DNA of 64,000 bases from G963678095 sp963678095 (GTDB lineage: Bacteria; Bacillota; Negativicutes; Selenomonadales; Selenomonadaceae). Each line of letters starts with the position of its first letter. Within the stretch, counting starts at the first letter, position 1. The position numbers and the translations under genes were made by a program. Of this stretch, positions 60,777-64,000 are shown in pieces. Under the pieces are notes generated by a model. It was not told the origin of the DNA, searched no databases, and saw only the letters and a list, made by a program, of their open reading frames with translations. Location: the NCBI GenBank assembly GCA_963678095.2, contig OY782746.1, positions 1,364,001-1,428,000 on the forward strand, in the 5' to 3' direction.

Positions 60777-62180
60777 TTACGACTTGGCTTTCGTACAAAC
60801 TACAAGCGCACTGCCCACACTGCGCTCAGAGCCGTCGGACGGCTTGTTGATAATGCGCCCGCCAATGACGAGTTCCGAAGAGCCCCCCCCATCGAAATTA
60901 ACCGCATTTACAGCCCCAAATTTCTTTAAAAGTTCTCCCATTTCTGCCAGTGTACAGCCAATGCTTGTACTTTGGCGTCCATCGACGACCGCCAGCAGCA
61001 CATGTTGATTTGGCAAAATACCGATGGCAGTCCGCGGTGCCCGGCCATTGGCAACGTCCCCGCCAAACTGTTCTTCAGCGGCCGTGACGTCAACCGCCCC
61101 ATTCATCACCAGACGAGGTCCTACCCCCAGAACCTGCGGGGCCTTATCCCAAGGGGTGCCAATATTTTGAACAATCTCCATTTTGTCGCCAACCTTGATT
61201 CCAGCCAGAGCATCCTTGGCGGTTCCATGTGCTGAAACGACAAGGCACCCCGCATCAAGCTTTGAATTTGCTGTATTTATGGCAATCACCTTATTGTCTT
61301 TTACAACATACTCCACACCATATTCATTTGTCCCGGTAGTCGTATCATAATATTCATTGTAGAGCACGACGGTATTTTCGCCACGTTCGCAATTGACTCC
61401 ATTAATCGGCAGGGAAACCCCTTTCGTCTTCACCTGCCCGTTATAATCAACCGTTCCAATGATAGGCGTTCCATCCGCCATTACCCCAAAAGCCGACCGG
61501 GGCAGATAGGTTGTGCTGACTACCTGTCCGTCTATCTTTGTCAATCCCAGGATTTCACCATCCAGTGCAAAGTAGGAAGCATTAACGGCGGCTACTGCTT
61601 GGTTTGCATCTGACATAGCGCTCACCGTACCACGACCGGCAATCACCCCATTTGCCAGTGCTGGCCGCAGCGAATAGCGCGACGTATCTACATCAACGAA
61701 ATATCCCGTGAGCATCCCTCTTCCATCCTGACGAACATAGGTTGTCTGCACTAAGCCCGGAGCCATTTCCTGACTCGTCATCTTTTCATATTCTTTGCTG
61801 ATATCCATAAAGATCCGACTTGGATTTTTAAGCTGTTTCACCTGATATTGTGCCGACTGCTTAAGATCGATCGTTGTCCGAAAGACTCCCCCTATACTAG
61901 AAAATGAAACCCCAGTAACAAAATCATCCTTCACTATGAGTTTCGTCAATTTGGTCCGATCAACTGCCGAAGAAAAATCGAGCAGAATCTGTTGGCCGCC
62001 ATTTTGCGTCGAAACCTTATATTCCGGTATACTGTCAACATCAAAGACAATCCGTACTTTTTCAGCACTAGTGCTGGTCCGAACCCCAGTCACCTGTATA
62101 GTTGCCGCAAAGGCTACCGTCTGCAGTAATACAAACAGCATTGCCACCAGCCCTATTATCTTTTTGTTTAAAAATTTCAT
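60777..62180 (-). CDS. AMIN domain + phosphodiester glycosidase (NAGPA) exported protein
   Basis: A 467-residue protein with a signal peptide (cleavage near AFAAT, residue 25). An AMIN domain spans about 26-130 (VTGVRTSTSAEKVRIVFDVDSIPEYKV ... SRIFMDIS), a module that localises proteins to peptidoglycan. A NAGPA domain follows at about 165-465 (VAAVNASYFALDGEILGLTKIDGQVVS, RAPRTAIGILPNQHVLLAVVDGR, VNAVNFDGGGSSELVIGGRI), named for the enzyme that uncovers mannose-6-phosphate. The bacterial forms probably cleave phosphodiester-linked sugars of cell-wall glycan. It lies just after the flagellar operon terminator and no promoter is obvious. Confidence 0.85.
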   Translation of the reverse strand: MKFLNKKIIGLVAMLFVLLQTVAFAATIQVTGVRTSTSAEKVRIVFDVDSIPEYKVSTQNGGQQILLDFSSAVDRTKLTKLIVKDDFVTGVSFSSIGGVFRTTIDLKQSAQYQVKQLKNPSRIFMDISKEYEKMTSQEMAPGLVQTTYVRQDGRGMLTGYFVDVDTSRYSLRPALANGVIAGRGTVSAMSDANQAVAAVNASYFALDGEILGLTKIDGQVVSTTYLPRSAFGVMADGTPIIGTVDYNGQVKTKGVSLPINGVNCERGENTVVLYNEYYDTTTGTNEYGVEYVVKDNKVIAINTANSKLDAGCLVVSAHGTAKDALAGIKVGDKMEIVQNIGTPWDKAPQVLGVGPRLVMNGAVDVTAAEEQFGGDVANGRAPRTAIGILPNQHVLLAVVDGRQSTSIGCTLAEMGELLKKFGAVNAVNFDGGGSSELVIGGRIINKPSDGSERSVGSALVVCTKAKS

Positions 62181-62228
62181 ACTCCAGATCCTCCGTATTT
62201 TATTTCCATCCCGTTACTATATGATAAT

Positions 62229-62268
62229 AAAATGAAAAGAGGCTGTTGCCACAGCCTCTTTTCATTTT
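62229..62268 (-). terminator. Intrinsic terminator of the flagellar operon
   Basis: A long perfect stem of 18 bp (from AAAATGAAAAGAGGCTGT) with a 4-base loop. It overlaps the flgJ-like stop codon by two bases. The minus-strand transcript continues ATTATCATATAG; the stem's own U-rich side also fits termination. Confidence 0.8.
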
Positions 62269-62632
62269 ATTTTTTCCCTATACTGAGCTGTTTATATAGC
62301 ATGTCTGCCAGACCGACACCGCCAGCCTTGGCCATTTCCTTCGTCAGCTCTTCATCCAGCATCGACTGCATAATCTTCTGCCCATTGGACTCGCCAAACA
62401 GCGTGTCTTTGGGAACTGTATCACGCATCTTGCTGTACATCAAATTTAAGAACATCTCTTCAAAGCCCTGACAAGCTTCCCTGAGTTTTTTATCCTCCGC
62501 CGGATTTTTTCCTGCTGCCTGTGCCTGCTTAATTTGATCGGCAAGCTGTTTATTCTTAGCGGCAGAACTGGCTGAGGCAGCATTTTGATATGCGCCTATA
62601 CCGGCAGCTCCTGTGATCTGATCCATTCCCAT
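62267..62632 (-). CDS. flgJ: FlgJ-like rod-binding protein (no muramidase domain)
   Basis: A 121-residue protein with the rod-binding motif of FlgJ at about 48-105: LREACQGFEEMFLNLMYSKMRDTVPKDTLFGESNGQKIMQSMLDEELTKEMAKAGGVGLADMLYKQL. The C-terminal peptidoglycan hydrolase domain of enterobacterial FlgJ is absent, as in many other bacteria. It caps the growing rod in the periplasm. It starts 14 bp after flgI with a GGAGGG site. Last gene of the flagellar unit in this window. Confidence 0.9.
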   Translation of the reverse strand: MGMDQITGAAGIGAYQNAASASSAAKNKQLADQIKQAQAAGKNPAEDKKLREACQGFEEMFLNLMYSKMRDTVPKDTLFGESNGQKIMQSMLDEELTKEMAKAGGVGLADMLYKQLSIGKK

Positions 62633-62646
62633 ATGATTCCCTCCGC

Positions 62647-63768
62647 CTAGATAATTTCGAGATCGGCATGCATCGCTCCAGCGGCTTTAATCGCCTGCAG
62701 AATTGATATGATATCGCGCGGCGTAGCGCCGACTGCATTGAGCGCTCCGACAATATCATTGACATTTGCTGTAGCCTGCAATACAACGGTATTCGCCTTT
62801 TCTTCCGTTACCTGCGTATCCGTATTCTTGGTCGTAATCGTTTCACCAAGTGTAAACGGTGCTGGCTGATTCACTTCCGTACTTTTTTGAATACTGATGC
62901 TGATACCGCCCTGGGCAATTGCCACCTCGTCAATAGCAACATTGCCACCGATGACAATGGTCCCCGTGCGTTCATTGACAACAACCTTCGCGATATTATC
63001 GGGTGTTACAGCGATTTCTTCAATATCAGAAACGAAGCCAACGACATTCCCCCGATAGTAAGGAGGAATCGTGATATCAATGCGACCTGGATTGGTTGCC
63101 GACGCCGCCCCGCCATAACGGGCATTGATAGCCTGGGCAATGCGGGAGGCGGTTGTAAAGTCCGCCTTAGACAAAGACAAAGACAGCGTGCCATTTTGTC
63201 CCAGATCTCCTTCTACCGATTTTTCAACAATTCCACCATTCGGTGTCATGCCAACGGTAGGAAAGTTTTTCTGCCGGGTACTGCCGCCATTACCAGCGGT
63301 AAAGCCACCAGTAGATACCGCCCCCTGGCCTACGGCATATACCTGCCCATTGCCAGCTTTAAGCGGTGTCTGCAATAAGGTTCCGCCCTGAATGCTCTTG
63401 GCATCCCCCATCGAAGACACTGTCAGATCAATGGTGTCGCCTTCTCTAACAAACGGCGGCAGAGTTGCCGTAACCATAACGGCCGCAACATTCTTTGTCT
63501 TAAAGTTAGAGGCCGCCGATATATTGACCCCATATGACGCCAGCATACTGGCTACCGACTGCAAGGTTTCAATCGATTTATTGGAATCACCCGTACCGTT
63601 AAGCCCGACAACCAGCCCGTAGCCACTTAACTGGTTGGGCCTAACGCCCTGAACTTTGGCAATATCTTTGATTCTCGTCGTTGCCATTGCACCGGCAAAA
63701 GCTGTGCTAAACGATAGACAGCAAGCTATCAGCGTAAGAGCAACAATCCCTTTGTATTTTTTTTGCAT
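62647..63768 (-). CDS. flgI: Flagellar P-ring protein
   Basis: A 373-residue protein with a signal peptide (cleavage near AFAGA, residue 26). Family motifs: ATTRIKDIAKVQGVRPNQLSGYGLVVGLNGTGDS near 29, TLQSVASMLASYGVNI, KNVAAVMVTATLPPFVREGDTIDLTVSSMGDAKSIQGGTLLQTPLKAGNGQVYAVGQGAVS, ARYGGAASATNPGRIDITIP and NERTGTIVIGGNVAI. The P ring sits in peptidoglycan around the rod. The ATG at 63768 is 5 bases after GGGGG. Presence of FlgI and FlgH proves a diderm-type flagellum. Confidence 0.96.
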   Translation of the reverse strand: MQKKYKGIVALTLIACCLSFSTAFAGAMATTRIKDIAKVQGVRPNQLSGYGLVVGLNGTGDSNKSIETLQSVASMLASYGVNISAASNFKTKNVAAVMVTATLPPFVREGDTIDLTVSSMGDAKSIQGGTLLQTPLKAGNGQVYAVGQGAVSTGGFTAGNGGSTRQKNFPTVGMTPNGGIVEKSVEGDLGQNGTLSLSLSKADFTTASRIAQAINARYGGAASATNPGRIDITIPPYYRGNVVGFVSDIEEIAVTPDNIAKVVVNERTGTIVIGGNVAIDEVAIAQGGISISIQKSTEVNQPAPFTLGETITTKNTDTQVTEEKANTVVLQATANVNDIVGALNAVGATPRDIISILQAIKAAGAMHADLEII

Positions 63769-63787
63769 AATAACCCCCATAAAAATC

Positions 63788-64000
63788 TTAGAATAAGATA
63801 TTAAAGATCTGGGTCAGAATCCCCTGCCGCTGTTTTGCATTGAGCGGACCTTTGCCGTCAAATTTAAGCGTTGCATCGGCAACCTGCGTAGAAGGCACGG
63901 TATTGTTCGGCAAAACATCATCCTGCCGGACCGTCCCCCGCAAGGTAATCTTGTGTTCATCACGATTCTGCCATATAGACTGCGTGCCCTCGATCACCAT
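63788..64000 (-). CDS. flgH: Flagellar L-ring protein (C-terminal part, 5' end outside window)
   Basis: The last 70 residues of FlgH. VIEGTQSIWQNRDEHKITLRGTVRQDDVLPNNTVPSTQVADATLKFDGKG and the end NAKQRQGILTQIFNILF match the conserved FlgH C-terminus. FlgH is the outer-membrane L-ring lipoprotein; its signal peptide lies outside the window. The frame runs off the right edge with no sign of damage. Twenty base pairs separate its stop from flgI. Confidence 0.92.
   Translation of the reverse strand: MVIEGTQSIWQNRDEHKITLRGTVRQDDVLPNNTVPSTQVADATLKFDGKGPLNAKQRQGILTQIFNILF

Noticed and set aside
63788..64000. Truncated flgH pseudogene
   Set aside because: The frame runs cleanly off the window edge, and the visible C-terminus is intact.
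1..64000. tRNA, rRNA, insertion sequences, integrases, CRISPR
   Set aside because: None was recognised. Gaps between genes are mostly below 150 bp and are explained by promoters and terminators.

Overview
The window comes from a diderm, LPS-bearing Firmicute of the class Negativicutes, most likely a motile Selenomonadales member. The evidence is an OmpM-type porin with an N-terminal S-layer-homology domain, a complete lipid A/Kdo/heptose gene set, a single stand-alone BamA, a long MlaD with a C-terminal barrel-like region, and flagellar P- and L-ring genes. The genus cannot be fixed from the sequence alone. Every gene I can support, about 60 of them, lies on the minus strand, so transcription runs from high to low coordinates. 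I see no RNA genes, insertion sequences, CRISPR arrays or prophage.

Layout in transcription order (right to left). 64000-62267: end of a flagellar operon (flgH partial, flgI, flgJ-like rod protein) closed by a strong terminator. 62180-58471: three exported proteins (AMIN + phosphodiester glycosidase, a tiny lipoyl-like barrel protein, a SpoIVB-S55-like protein). 58272-54091: mlaE-mlaF-mlaD-tolC, a phospholipid-transport unit with its own promoter and terminator. 53849-44911: tamB, a FliA-like sigma factor, a membrane-spanning Pro-rich protein, bamA and an unknown outer-membrane protein. 44782-41737: three OmpH/Skp-like proteins and lpxD. 41670-36910: a YjbH-like protein, an LpxL paralogue, then lpxC-fabZ-lpxA-lpxI behind a good promoter. 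36817-24238: lpxB, msbA, a waaA-lpxK fusion, kdsB-A-D-C, lpxL and lptC-A-B-F/G. 24162-22538: a DUF3084 protein and a YqgF-like nuclease. 22394-19556: the porin gene with strong promoter and tandem terminators, then two unknown exported proteins. 19426-3485: a compact lptD followed by an LPS-core operon (two heptose kinases, hldC, two GT9 heptosyltransferases, an LtaS-like sulfatase-fold enzyme, other glycosyltransferases, gmhA, hldD, gmhB, an O-antigen-ligase-like protein). 3246-1: three AT-rich glycosyltransferase genes that look like the edge of a variable surface-glycan locus.

Together these genes make lipid A (LpxA, C, D, I, B, K, L), Kdo (KdsA-D, WaaA) and ADP-heptose (GmhA, HldA, GmhB, HldC, HldD). 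They build the core, flip it (MsbA), export it (LptB, F/G, C, A, D), assemble barrel proteins (Skp-like chaperones, BamA, TamB) and move phospholipid (MlaDEF). The most unusual points are the WaaA-LpxK fusion, the small LptD, two HldA-like kinases in one operon, a sigma factor next to a membrane-spanning protein directly ahead of bamA, an LtaS-like enzyme inside the core operon, and several conserved-looking envelope proteins without a known role.

Transcription units, starts and promoters were read by eye. Where the longest open frame overlapped an upstream gene, I moved the start to the codon with the best Shine-Dalgarno sequence and say so.
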